Shown here one piece after another: positions 44,564-55,863 of a stretch of DNA of 64,000 bases (positions are counted from its first letter, which is position 1; each line of letters starts with the position of its first letter). Source of the DNA: Fistulifera solaris (lineage: Eukaryota; Bacillariophyta; Bacillariophyceae; Naviculales; Stauroneidaceae); contig AP026162.1 in NCBI GenBank assembly GCA_030295235.1, positions 558,001-622,000 on the forward strand, in the 5' to 3' direction. Below the pieces are notes generated by a model that ran no database searches, had not been told where the DNA came from, and saw only the letters and a program-made list of their open reading frames with translations. Made by a program: the position numbers and the translations under genes.

Positions 44564-45325
44564 TTTTTAACAGTTCATAGCCGGTATTTTTATTTGTTGT
44601 GTCTTGGATGAAAGGACAAGGAATATAATAGGGCTCTTTCAACGACGCCATGTGAGATGCGAGGTTTTATTGCGAGCAAGCAAGGCGCAGCTGACGAAAA
44701 CGGCTAGCGGTACCTAATGATTAGGTAAAGACTACCGCTTCGACGCATTCTCGTTTCATGAATTGGTAAGAGTATCGCTGATGTCGTACTGTTTAGCTTT
44801 CAATGGTACGTATCATTTTGGATCCATAGTAAATGTATCGCTTGGCTCTTCGACGTAAATAAGGCTTGTAATTCAAGCGCTGCTACAAGACTATTTCATT
44901 GCAACAACACAAATGGACCTCAAAATGTTATGCTGAACGAACGAATTGTAGGCAGCATTGTCGCTCGGAAGAATTTTGATAAGATTCATGACTGAAATGC
45001 AGTCGTGGCGAAATCCGGAAAACACTTTGATCGATAGTAAATCGGAAAGACAACGTTTCAAAGTTCTTCGACGTGAAAAATAATGACTTTTTATGCAAAT
45101 GTTGCTAAAGGAATACAGTATTTCATTTTGACGAATGAACGAATTTAGGCAGCGTTGTCGTTCACTGGTAGTCGTTCAAATGCAAACGGATTGATGACTG
45201 AAACAAATGCAGTCGTCGATAAAGTTGAGGGCATACTTCGGACTATATTATAGTCAACACCGTTGTCTTTCTAGAGGCATACGGAAATTCTGAATGAGCC
45301 TTTTCCGTATTTTTTTTTGCGAACA
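44564..45325. repeat. Gene-free stretch with dispersed-repeat copies
   Basis: Contains two tandem diverged copies of the repeat seen near 6 kb. The hairpin start CATGACTGAAATGCAGTCGTGG lies at 44987-45008 and a variant at 45193-45218. GAACGAATT(G)TAGGCAGC(A/G)TTGTCG occurs before each, near 44938 and 45138, giving a unit spacing of about 200 bp. No gene is supported. Confidence 0.65.
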
Positions 45326-46039
45326 ATGAAAATTACGGAATATTGCTTCATTTTCAAACAACATAGATTCAAAATGGAAGAGATGGAAAAATTGATACGA
45401 TGTTGCGACTCTATTACTCGTAACTCTCTTATATATCGAACACTCTCCGCTCCGGTGTCGCAGTTCAACCGCACGAGTGAGAAAATACGCTTGGAGAAAA
45501 ATCTAGCCATTTGGCTCGATCAACGAATCTTGGATTATCGCGTTCAGCTCAAGACCCATTCCATAGAATCTCAAACAGACCGGGAGGACATATCGACGAA
45601 GCAGGAATATGCACTACTTTTGGATGAGACTATACGACAGCAACAAGACTTGTTGATACTGAAGAACGTGGCCAATTTGAAACAAGTCAAACAGGCATTC
45701 TCTAACGAAGGAGATCCTCTCATTCGCGACGCCTTGCCTATTCACTTTCAACTAGGAAGACAAGTAGAGCAGTCTTCTCAGCAATATAATGAACGCCGTG
45801 TCGCCATTCAAGAGAAATTACAAGCACTGCACCAAATGGAGCAAGAAACACAGCAATTATGGGAACAAATACAACGTCGGAAAGTAGGGCAAACGCCAAA
45901 AGCTACGGTATCAATATTGAAAAGAGAGAATAAAGTTTTGAAAATTATGATTGAAGACCTGCTATCTGGAAGCAAAATAGACTGGTGTGAGGATCCGCGT
46001 TTGATTCAAATAGTCTCCAGGTTACAATCGGATCGATAG
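45326..46039 (+). CDS. CENPH: CENP-H-like kinetochore protein
   Basis: A single-exon frame of about 237 residues from ATG 45326; the ATG at 45374 (MEEMEKLIRCC) is an equally good start. The protein is almost entirely helical/coiled coil (QYNERRVAIQEKLQALHQ, MEQETQQLWEQIQRRK). Its C-terminus, ILKRENKVLKIMIEDLLSGS then KIDWCEDPRLIQIVSRL, matches the conserved CENP-H C-terminal signature, where vertebrate proteins have an LILGS...NWAEDP...EIVLQLE pattern. CENP-H is part of the constitutive centromere-associated network. Assignment rests on that short signature plus coiled-coil architecture and size (vertebrate CENP-H about 247). Confidence 0.65.
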   Translation: MKITEYCFIFKQHRFKMEEMEKLIRCCDSITRNSLIYRTLSAPVSQFNRTSEKIRLEKNLAIWLDQRILDYRVQLKTHSIESQTDREDISTKQEYALLLDETIRQQQDLLILKNVANLKQVKQAFSNEGDPLIRDALPIHFQLGRQVEQSSQQYNERRVAIQEKLQALHQMEQETQQLWEQIQRRKVGQTPKATVSILKRENKVLKIMIEDLLSGSKIDWCEDPRLIQIVSRLQSDR

Positions 46040-46132
46040 GATCATTGAAGGAATCTACCATGTACGGAGTATATGTAACGAGCGAGATGACAACTATGAA
46101 GACCAAAAGAACGAAAAGAAATAAACCAATTT

Positions 46133-49100
46133 CTATCCTAGCACGTTGTACTTATGAGAAGCAGCACTACTGGAAGATTTGGCTCCGACTCGCAGTGTTT
46201 CCTCATTCAAAATTCGTTGAATCTCAAGAGCGCATTTCTTGACGCTCTGCTCGCTAGCAGCTTCCAGATGGAGATACAGTCGCCGTTCGCCTTCTTTTGG
46301 CTCCTTTCCGGGTGGATAGTACGAACCTTTGAGCGTAACTGCAGTACGGAATTCATCCTGTAGTCTCGATGTCGTATCTTTCTGGGTTACTTTCCAGCGC
46401 GCTTCTCGTGGATAATCATTGATCTCGAATTCTTGCAACCAATGATCGTCTCCCAGTCGTACGGGGGCGCCTAAATAACCGTTCTTCTCGCTACTATCAG
46501 CATCTTCAGCCGGCAAAATTCCGGCCTTTCGAAGAAGCGCTTCTTTCATGCCCGGTAGAGCAAGCAACTCGGGAGTAAGATTGTCCGGAATTTCAATGTC
46601 CTTCTTTTCGACTGATTTTGCATCTCCCGTTTTCCCTTTTCCTTGTTCGACTTCCGGCCGGCTGGATATCGCATCAGAAATTTCAGACATCAGCGGGTCT
46701 TCATCCTCAGGATCTAGAAGACCAGCTTCAATCAATGCCTGTCGTTTTTCTAAGTGGGCCATCTTTTGAGCTTCAGTCATCTCACTGGCATCGTACGTGT
46801 AGCCTCGTCCTTTGAAACCACTACCAGCGTATCTTGCCTCTCCTCGCTCGACCTTTGCTTTGTACTCGTCCGACAATTTCTTGAGATCGGGGCTAATTCT
46901 TTCTGATTGCCCTGCTTCACTCAAAGCGCGAACAATGGTTGGCGCGTATTTAGCCCTCATCCGTTGAATTCACAAATGTGTAGCATACACCCTTATTATT
47001 AGCTCGGCCTGTTCTTCCAGCTTGGTGCACATAAGCTTCTAAGTGACTAGGAGCCGAATAATTCACGACACATGAACACGCTGGCACGTCAAGACCTCTT
47101 CCTGCTACTCCAGTCGCTACCAAAACGTTTGCACCATCCCGTTGCTTGAAATCAGAGATGGTCGAGTCGCGATCTTCTTGTTCTTTCCCTCCATGCAAAG
47201 AAAGCGCCATATAGCCGTTGCGTAAGAGCTGCTCAAATAAACTGTCAGCCCGAACTTGAGTATCAACAAAAACTATCGCCTTCTTTGTGCCTTCCACCTG
47301 TTCGCCCAATATTTGCAGCAGTCTCAGAAACTTATCGTCTTCTTCTACCAGTTCCGCATATTGAGTGACACTATCCGACGCAATAGATCGACCCCCAACG
47401 ACGACCTCAACAGGATACTTCAATGACTTTCGCGCTAAATTCTCGATCGCTTTCGGGAAAGTAGCGGAGAACAAGACAGTCTGTTTGTCGGGACGAATCG
47501 CACCTAAGATGGCACTAATTTGAGGGGCAAATCCCATATCATACATTCGATCGGCTTCATCCATGACGCAAAAGTGACTCTTTGCAGCGATAGGATTTTG
47601 CCCGACTGCATGGTGAGAATATCAATCAACCGACCTGGAGTGGCGACAACAATATGGGCTCCACGCTTCAAGTCCCCGATTTGCTCCGCAACACCAGCTC
47701 CACCGTAAACTGCTGTTGATCTGATGATCGTCAAAGTAACAAAGAAACGGCAATGTTAGAATCGAAAGATATTAAAAATATATAATCATTTCCAGCATTT
47801 TACCCTCGGTTGATTGCTGGAAATAGGTGATTATTCAACATCGCGCCCAGTTAGCGACTTCACAAAAGAAATAATCAATGAGAAAAAGTACTTACTTGAG
47901 TCCAAGCGGCTTGGCAAACTTCTTGTTCACCACGTAAATTTGATAGGCAAGCTCTCGGGCTGGCGCCAAAATTAACCCAATAGGACCCGATTCCTGCGGT
48001 CCCAATGGTGGTTGGACAAGGATATGGCGTAACATAGGAAGGAGGTAGGCCAGGGTCTTACCACTGCCCGTTTTGGCGATTCCTATCACATCTCGACCAG
48101 CCATTATACAAGGAATACACTGCGCCTGTACCGGATAGGGCTCCAAAATCTTTTGCGCAGCGAGAATTTCAATGATTTTTTCCGAGAGACCACACTCCGC
48201 AAAAGTACGAACCGGTGCCGGAGCACCGCTGCCTCGAACGCGGACTTTTAACTTGGCTCGCAAATTAAGCACATCATCATTTGTGAGATTTGCCAGCGAT
48301 CTCGGGACGCGATACAAATTCTTTTGAAACGGCAAATAGTCCACCTTTGAATGATCGATAGACTTGAGTTCCTTTTTCTTATTCAATTCCGCCAAAACAG
48401 TCAGAGCGTCCGGTGCAGCCATAGCAGCCTGCAGATTTCGCTCCGCTTCTTCCATTATACCATCCTCTGTTTCACCGACATACAAACGTCCAACTTCGGG
48501 ATTTTCTGCAGTGACAGCCGATTTTCTAGCCTGATTCGCTTCGTTCTCCAATTGTCGCAATCGTTCTTCGCGACGCGTCTTTTCGCTTCTGACTTCTTCG
48601 GCCGTTTGTGCTGGACGCGATACTTCAACGAATTCTTCTTCGCCACTGGGCACTGGGGCTGCCTTGAGGGCATCGATCAATGCTCGTCGTGCTTCTTCCT
48701 CATTTTCATCGTCTGTGTCCGATGGAGCATCACTCAACCAATCTTTTGGCTGGTAGAGGGGTTTCGAGTGGTCCTCCGAAACATCACTTGCGGCTCGACT
48801 TTTTCGTTGTTGCATTTTCATAATGTCTTCTGCAGTAATAGCCGTCCCCGATGTATGAGCGACTGGTACTTTGTGTTTTCTCCGCATCATAGAACCAGAC
48901 GCATCAATGGATAATGTGGCCTCATCTCCTTTTGCAGAAATATTCATCGACTCACTTGAAGAAAGTTTGTCCATAAATTGATCTAGTAAGTCTTTTGATG
49001 ACTTATCCCATCTTCCATCGGTAGTCTTGGTGCGTTTGGGCTCCGGAGGTGCATTGAAGTCCACCAGCAAGTCGACGGGACGTTTCGAACGCGTATCCAC

Positions 49101-49303
49101 CGCCTGTTCGTCTTCGGAATCACTTTCGTTGAAAAAGGATTAATCGGCTTCTTGACCGAAAGTATTTCAGCTTTCTTGGCCGGAATTTTCGCAACGTTCA
49201 AAGATAAAGACACTTTCGTTACCGGAGCCTGCGATTGCTTGCGACGCCATTGCTCCAAGCGCTTTCTTTTGCGTTCTTCCGCCGATAACTCTTCAGATTG
49301 CAT
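46133..49303 (-). CDS. PRP5: DEAD-box RNA helicase PRP5/DDX46, three frame breaks
   Basis: About 998 residues. Exons 47896..49303 and 46133..47720; the 175-nt intron 47721..47895 (GTAAGT...CATCAG) rejoins [15 protein letters not shown]5 remodels U2 snRNP during prespliceosome assembly. Helicase motifs are in order: Q-motif [43 protein letters not shown] (DEAD variant DEAD-R), [16 protein letters not shown] and HQAGRTGRA. The N-terminus ([15 protein letters not shown]) and C-terminus ([35 protein letters not shown]) are specific to PRP5/DDX46. Frame changes at 49132-49136 (A5, one base short), 47570-47573 (A4, short) and 46954-46956 (C3, one base over) all sit in homopolymers. Confidence 0.93.
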
Positions 49304-50017
49304 CCCTTTTCAGACACTCAAGGACAACGAATCTGTAATTTTAGTTTATTTGTGAAAGTACCTGGTATGCTCAAAGGAAACAATACTGGTTATACTGGTT
49401 ATAACGCATTCCGTCTTCTTTCATCAGTTCGTTGGCGGCCGACGATATTACTCCGTATTTTTTCGCGCCGCACACTAGTCTACCAGTTGCCGATACGACA
49501 ACAAACGTTGACTGCCATGTTACTATAGCGTCAAGTGTTGGTTTAAGCACCATGATCCACGACTAGATTTCGGTCACGACCCACATAAGTAAGGCTAAGA
49601 CGACAACCAACAGGGCCACATATGGTAGCGTGAAATGTTGAAATAGATGCAATGGCGTTGATGGTATTTCTACTAGTCTATCTACCACTTTATTCGAAGC
49701 ATCTTCTCGATTCTTTGCCTCGTAAAGCTTCCGGATCGTTCATTACCGCTTTGAGTATAAACTCAAAGTGTATTTTACATTTATCACGACTGGATTTCAG
49801 TCACGAACTAACTACCGAAAACAAAGGATCTACGGAGTATAGTAGTCTACCTGGTACGCAAGATGCAAAAAACCATTAACCCAGATGTGAAGTTGTAGGA
49901 AAACGATTTCGATGGATTTTTCGACATTCAGATCCGAGGTGATTGCAAATAATAATGCTGCATGACTCTAGAAGGCATTTATGGTAAATCTACCAGGAAC
50001 ATTTAGCTGAAAGGTGG
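49304..50017. repeat. Gene-free stretch with two inverted copies of the hairpin element
   Basis: CACGACTAGATTTCGGTCACG at 49558-49578 and CACGACTGGATTTCAGTCACG at 49785-49805 are the minus orientation of the element at 6183 and 44987. The spacing is about 227 bp, as in the other pairs. TACTCCGTA-type motifs lie near 49455 and 49830. No gene is supported. Confidence 0.6.
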
Positions 50018-52776
50018 CTACTTCCTATCGTATCCCTTTGCACTACTTGGGCCTTTTCCCAAGTGTGCGAGGTGTTTCAAAAGACCATTTGTTTTGCCGG
50101 CTTCATTCGTTTCTACCTTCGGATCAGTAGGCACAGCAACGTATTTCTTGTCCTGCAAGAGAAAGCTACATGAGACGACACTACAATAATTACAAGATAT
50201 TGGCAACTCGAGAATACTTACCCAGTTCATGTACCCTCGACAATCCTTAGCACCGCAGTAGCATGGAATTCTTTTCTTCTCATCAAATTCCAGTGGAAAT
50301 TTGTAATCGTAGCACAGTTCTTCTCCAGCCCTGATGGTACGCTTAGCATAGATCACAATCCTCTTACTTCCATCTAAAGTAATAATTTTCGTGTGGCAGT
50401 TTGGTTCGCAGCTTGCGTTTATGAAACGTGCAACGCATCCCAGCTTCGTTGCGTCGCAAACTGTAGTGGCGTCAATGCGAAACATGTAATCGCTACCGAT
50501 ATTTGCTGCTTCGTATTCTACTTCCCGCTTCTCTGCAATTGAATTGCCAATAATTTCGCCTCTGTACTCGAGAATCATTTCTCCTGCAGCAATATCCTCG
50601 TCTGCAAATACACCCCATGCATGTATACCACTCCGATCAAAACGAAGCTGAGGCTCTCGGCACGCTAGAGTGTCGATATTCAGCGCAGTGGATGATCCGA
50701 GAGAAGCCACACTTTTATCACCCTTCGTTGATTGGCACGCGCAGCACGCCCACTCGTGGTCTTCTCCTCCTTTTCCAAGTCACCACCACCTTTCTCGTCG
50801 TCCTTTTCTCGTAGACTGCGCGGTTTATCTCTTCGTGTTTCATTAGTACTAAAGCCGTCCCTCTTTTTTATTCTGCTTCTATCATATGGTGTGAAGCGGG
50901 CACAAGTCGCCTGGAAAACTGAAAAATCTTCTTGTGTTTTTGTCGAATCAGTTTTGTTGGAGACAATGCCATTTACAATACCACTCAAGCGCCTTTTCTT
51001 GTTCTTTGACTCGTTGCCTGCGTGCGTTGCAATGTCCTTTGGAGGTCTTCCGGGAGCTGCACGCTTGATTTTCGATGGCCCCTTCGGCCTGATTTTCATA
51101 GATACGCTGCCCCTCGCAACCGGAATGGTAGAAGGAGAAATATTCGGTGGACTGAAATCAACTATACCAAGTTCGTCGATGGTGTGATATATATGCGAGA
51201 ATATACTGTTCCCACGCGATGTACCACTTAAATCCTCTATGCGTGAGCTCATCTCAGCCTCCCAGCCCTTCGATCGATCACCAAGACAACTTCGGCACTC
51301 GCACTTCTCAATATGAGAAAGAGCACCATTCCCGGTAATAACCAGCTCGCTAATACAGATTTGACATAGCCACAACTCATTTCCTCCTCTTTGCCACGAT
51401 TTATCACCACATTGATCATGCGAAATGATCCGACGACAGCGATGACATGATGGACATGACTTCAACACTGACTCTTCCGCACTGAATGATGATGGACGGT
51501 AGACGTTATTAGCTTGTGAGTACGAGTGGGATACAAACAACGCGGACAAAATGTCATTTGAATCCGACTGTCCTGCCTCTGAAGCACCGCATGTCGTGTG
51601 AAGATTTTTGCTGATGATAATTAAATGTTCCACTGGTACTTTCAGTAAATACTGGCGGTCCCAGTCTTGATAGGCTGACAATGCTTGGTCCTGCGAGAGT
51701 CTCCCTGAGCACGTTTGCTCGGGAAGAAATATTCTTTGAAGCGTTACCATGGCAAGAGTTGAGGTAGCACTTCCATTCGTTGGTGTATTTGACCGTGTAG
51801 GTTCCACCTTAACGACTTCCGCACAAACTCCAGCACACAGCGATTCAGCGTCAAAAGGTCCTTTTCTTGTTCCATTGTCGCTGAAAGCAGCGTTTCATGA
51901 TATCGACTAGCTACCCATTGAAAGTTGATTGTTTGTTGATCAGCTGAATCATTACCGTCACCCAGATACCGAGCAGCCGTAGATATCGTCGCTTTGCTCT
52001 TGCGCCGTTCTTTTGTTATATTCTCGGACTGAATATACTCGTTGTCACTCTTTGAACTTGTTGCTGCTGGCCGATGAAATAGTTTTGTCGGAACAAGCTT
52101 TTGTATATCCCATCTGGCAAATTTCGCCGAATCTAACTCCGGATTGGGTTGATACTCCATCCACCAAGGTTTCATGAGATTGACGATGACACTGACGGTA
52201 TCCTTTCCTCGTATTATCTCTTCAAGTTGTTGTTTCTTTGTTTTCTCACCCGTTTCCAGCCCTTCGAATCCATTTGGCAGGAATGAAAATCGCCCCGCGT
52301 TCTTTTTTATCAATGAGGAGCTCAACAGTAAAGCTCCGTTTTGTCCCCCGCAATTGTTGTTCCCCGTAGTCTACCAGTCGTATTATTTCACCCTCTAGTA
52401 ATTTGTTCTTGCTTTTCGGATTATCTGGTGCTCTCGGAAAGAAACATCGTATTCGCTTTCCTATCAATGTCAAGCCTTCATCCCGCCCGATGCAAGGTTT
52501 CGTCCAGATCCATGTGAATGCATCATCCCAAGCAATGGATTGTAATAACGAAGCTTCTTCTCCGTTTTCGTTAGACGGTCGTCGTACTACCGATATTCGA
52601 CACTGTTGCACTTCCGGTCGAAGTCGGAGGGCAACCACACACCCTGTTTGAATACGAAACGGTCCAGTCCGTTTCCGCTTCTTTACGGGCACCACTGCTT
52701 CGGCCGTAGTTGCTTTGACAGGTTGTTCCGCATCATCTGTTTTACGGGGGATTTTCCAAGAGCCGTTCGATGTCAT
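50018..52776 (-). CDS. SET1/trithorax-type histone H3K4 methyltransferase, about three frame breaks
   Basis: About 897 residues from ATG 52776 (MTSNGSWKIPRKTDD). The SET domain is near the C-terminus: LRFDRSGIHAWGVFADEDIA, EYRGEIIGNS, ARFINASCEPNCHTKII (substrate/AdoMet core), YAKRTIRAGEELCYDYKF, and post-SET IPCYCGAKDCRGYMNW. An intron at 50153..50221 (GTAAGT...TTGCAG) follows the post-SET. Upstream there is a Cys/His-rich cluster (CPSCHRCRRIISHDQCG, LWLCQICISE, CECRSC) that may be a CXXC/PHD-like zinc finger. Frame changes near 50713-50723, about 51805-51815 and about 52270-52310 each need one base. This sequence type is the catalytic subunit of COMPASS and marks active promoters. Confidence 0.85.
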
Positions 52777-53039
52777 GATTGCACTGTAGATGACGCTTTT
52801 CCGGAACCCTTGGTTTACAATGACGAGTGTTTCATGACGGCTCGTGTTATACTTATGAACCTTAAAAACAAGCGAGGGAATTTGTAGTAAACGATGTTCT
52901 GTCTCCGGACTTTCAATTAGCGTTGAAATGTTTTCTATTGAAAAATTAATGAAAGGATGTTCCTTGTTTGCAATCAATAGGCAACAACAAGAAGAAAGTT
53001 GCACCGCCGTTGGTAGGATCCCCAACGCCGTGTCCAGAC

Positions 53040-53620
53040 TATTTTCGAAACGTTTACAGCATTTCGGTACGATCGAAAAAAACTGGTCCAGAATTTCTGG
53101 AGCACAACAGAATTTCTGTTTGACCAGAAATGACTCATCTAGAATTCCAGAATTTCTGGAATGTCCACTTCCTTTCGTTATCATCAAAACACCGCGTCCA
53201 GAAGTTCCTTGAGCGTGCACAGCATTTCGGAAGGATCCCAAACACCGTGTCCAGACTGTTTTGGAACGTTTTTAGCATATCGGTAGGATCGAAAAAATCT
53301 GGTCCAGAATTTACCAGAAATGACTCATCTAAAATTCCAGAATTTCTGGAGTGTGCACTATCTTTCGTTATCATCAAAACACCGCGTCCAGAAGTTCCTT
53401 GAGCGTGCACAGCATTTCGGAAGGATCCCAAACACGGTGTCCAGACTGTTTTGGAACGTTTTTAGCATTTCGGTAGGATCGAAAAATCTGGTCCAGAATT
53501 TCTGGACCACTACAGAATTTCTGTTTGAACGGAAATGAGGCGTCCAGAATTCTGGAATGTGCACTATCTTTCGTTATCATCAAAACACCGCGTCCAAAAG
53601 CTTTCCTACACAATCCTAAA
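53040..53620. repeat. Second palindromic array, about 190-bp tandem units
   Basis: The block ATCATCAAAACACCGCGTCC recurs at about 53182, 53372 and 53577 (offsets 190 and about 204). Each unit carries CCAGAATTTCTGGA-type palindromes (for example 53089, 53145, 53337, 53490), the phrase CAGAATTTCTGTTTGA(C/A)C and AGCATTTCGG(T/A)AGGATC. The phrase CAGAATTTCTGTTTGACTGA also occurs in the 1.1-2.9 kb array, so both arrays belong to one family although unit lengths differ. The first units lie within about 300 bp of the SET1 gene's 5' end. Confidence 0.85.
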
Positions 53621-53972
53621 AATTTATTCCTAATTTCCTAAAGTCCGAATGGATTTTTGACATTCGAATGCATTTTCCACTGGTTTTGTTCTCTTCTATC
53701 ACAAATCATTTTTTCTGCTTGAACGTGTTTTTCGTCCCCACAATACACGTCTGGCGCGCCCAGGCGGGAATGTGCTATCGTGACGGCTGGATGACAAACA
53801 TCATTATTTATTTTATTCAAAAACGTTATCTAATCTTTATCTGTTTAATGTCATGACTGATTTGATTGCCTGGTCGATGCAAATTGTTCTTTGCCCGCAG
53901 TATTCTGTCTACATCAGCTTTGCGATTGAAATGCTGCTTGTGTAAAAACACACTCAAACTAAGACTCCGATG

Positions 53973-55057
53973 TCATAAATTGTTCGATTCTTGCGCACGC
54001 TTTTCCAGTGCTAGCAACCGGGCTTGTCTGGCTTCCGCAGCCGAAGTTGTCCCACGTCTCGTAGCTCCACCCAATGTTCTTCCCGGACCCACCGGATTGT
54101 TAGTCGTTGACGACGAGGAGGAAATGGAGTTTTCGTGGCCATCTTCAACCGACCTGGACTGGCCAAACAATGGTAGCCTCTGCAAAAGAGATTTTCAGAG
54201 TCATAATAAGAAACGAAAAAAACATCAATAATGGAACGACGAAGACCTACCATTCCGACAGCGTCCGTTTCGTTCCAGGCGCCTGATCCGGCGGCTGCAT
54301 GACCCGAAATCCAGCCTGGACGATTCGTCCAGTCATTCAGATATTTGTCTTCCCAAGCTTTTGCAGTAACACTATCTATTAACAAATATCGATCTAGCTT
54401 TTGACCGATAGCAGAAGTGTCCTCGCCATTGCTCGCAAAACCGAGTGCATACCCCAAACCCAAGGATATGCCTTGCCCCATCAACAATCCTTGCCCCATC
54501 AGCACAAACAGCAAATATAGCGAAAACGGAAAGTAAAGTACAGGAACGTCTACGACAAACAGTCTGCGTGTCGATCCTCGTGGTGCGCGGACGCATTCCA
54601 TGGAAAGAGTACCGAAAAGAATGATCCAAATTCCCGAAGAATCTTGAAACAGAAATGAAGTTTTACCGAAGAGAACGTACAACGTGAATGATACCGCAAT
54701 GAATAGTAAATTGGTCAGAGTGCCCATCATCAGACACAGCCAAGCAAACGAAGTTGACCCTAAGCTTTGCTCCAGCCGCTTTCCATGGTCTTGAAACGAC
54801 CAAAAGGCGAGAATCAAAGCAAATAAACTTGAGTTCACCAGAGGACTCAACAAAATTCGATAGATCTCGAACCGCAGTATGGAGAAATGGGGTATATTTC
54901 CGAGTGCGTAATGTGGATCAAAGAACCAGGAGACGATGTAGGAGACGGCCTGAACGATGAGAATGGTCCGCGTCACAAAGGGCGTGGATTGTGAAAACTG
55001 TTCGTACGCCTGTAAAGCAGGATTGCTAGGCGGGGGTTCGCCATGGCTATTCTGCAT
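53973..55057 (-). CDS. Rhomboid-like polytopic membrane protein
   Basis: Two exons: 54251..55057 and 53973..54179. The intron 54180..54250 (GTAGGT...TTTTGCAG) rejoins DAVGM-RLPLFGQ. The 337-residue product starts at ATG 55057 (MQNSHGEPPP) and has about five to six hydrophobic segments (TRTILIVQAVSYIVSWFF, SLFALILAFWSFQDHG, WLCLMMGTLTNLLFIAVSF, WIILFGTLSMECV, LYFPFSLYLLFVLM). RFEIYRILLSPLVNSSL and the overall layout resemble rhomboid/UBAC2-type proteins. No canonical GxSG catalytic serine is certain (SSGIW is the nearest), so it may be an inactive pseudoprotease. The C-terminal tail is Ser-rich and cytosolic. Confidence 0.65.
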
Positions 55058-55144
55058 TCTTTTTCTAAATTGTTCGCCAATGATAATAATAACAACAGGG
55101 GGCCGTAAATTTATGATCAAGTGCAATACTTTCTTATTGTTTAT

Positions 55145-55690
55145 TACGGAGTACGACGTTGACATCTGAGCACTTTTGAAAAACACAACATCCGGGTATC
55201 CCTGCAGAGATAAATTTCCTACGGCGGCCACGTAAACTACGCGTAGACATTCGAAGCGTTGCATCTTTTACTGTTTCATGTTTCACAGTCCAATCAAGTT
55301 AGATTATTGTTTGATGGCTCGCATAAGCGATGTTGGGCAAAGTCTTGTTGACATTGGTGTCCAAAGACGCGAAAAATGGTGTGATCGAAATTGAGTAATA
55401 TCCGGGTTGTCCCTCTGTCGATAAATTTCCTACGAGAGCTACGTGAAACAGCGTAGACATTCGAAGCGTTGCATCATTCGTCATGTTCGTTCGATCAACA
55501 TTTTGTTTTCTAATCAATGACAATTATTGCTTTCTGATACGAAGAAAATACGGTGGACATGGAAACATTGACATCTGGGCGCTTTGAATCCAAGAATTGG
55601 AGGATGAAAAACACAACATCCGGGTACCCATGCAGAGATAAATTTCCTACGGCAGCTACGTGAAAGTTATGTAGACAACTGAAGCGTCTG
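55145..55690. repeat. Three copies of the 44-nt-core dispersed repeat
   Basis: Cores at 55193-55236, 55401-55446 and 55620-55664 (ATAAATTTCCTACGGC...GCTACGTG) match the two copies near 20 kb. Copies 1 and 3 here share the 5' flank TTGACATCTG(A/G)GC, and copies 1 and 2 share the 3' flank CGTAGACATTCGAAGCGTTG. The spacing is about 210 bp. They fill the promoter region between the rhomboid-like gene and ISY1; the rest of 55058-55863 holds no gene. Confidence 0.85.
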
Positions 55691-55863
55691 TAGTTGGTAC
55701 GCATTGAAAAGAAAGCCGCCAAAGCCAAAAATGGGGCAACAAGAATAACGACGATACATGTACCAGCTACCGGTAGGTCTCACCATTTATTGCATTTATC
55801 GTTATACGTCAAACGAACTTCAGAAACAACTCAATAGTCTACTTGCATTGATTGAGGAAAAGA

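Noticed and set aside
53135-53613. Short frames within the second array, and the upstream extension of the SET gene frame to 53241
   Set aside because: Their translation is repeat-derived, and a plausible ATG exists at 52776 after the repeats end.
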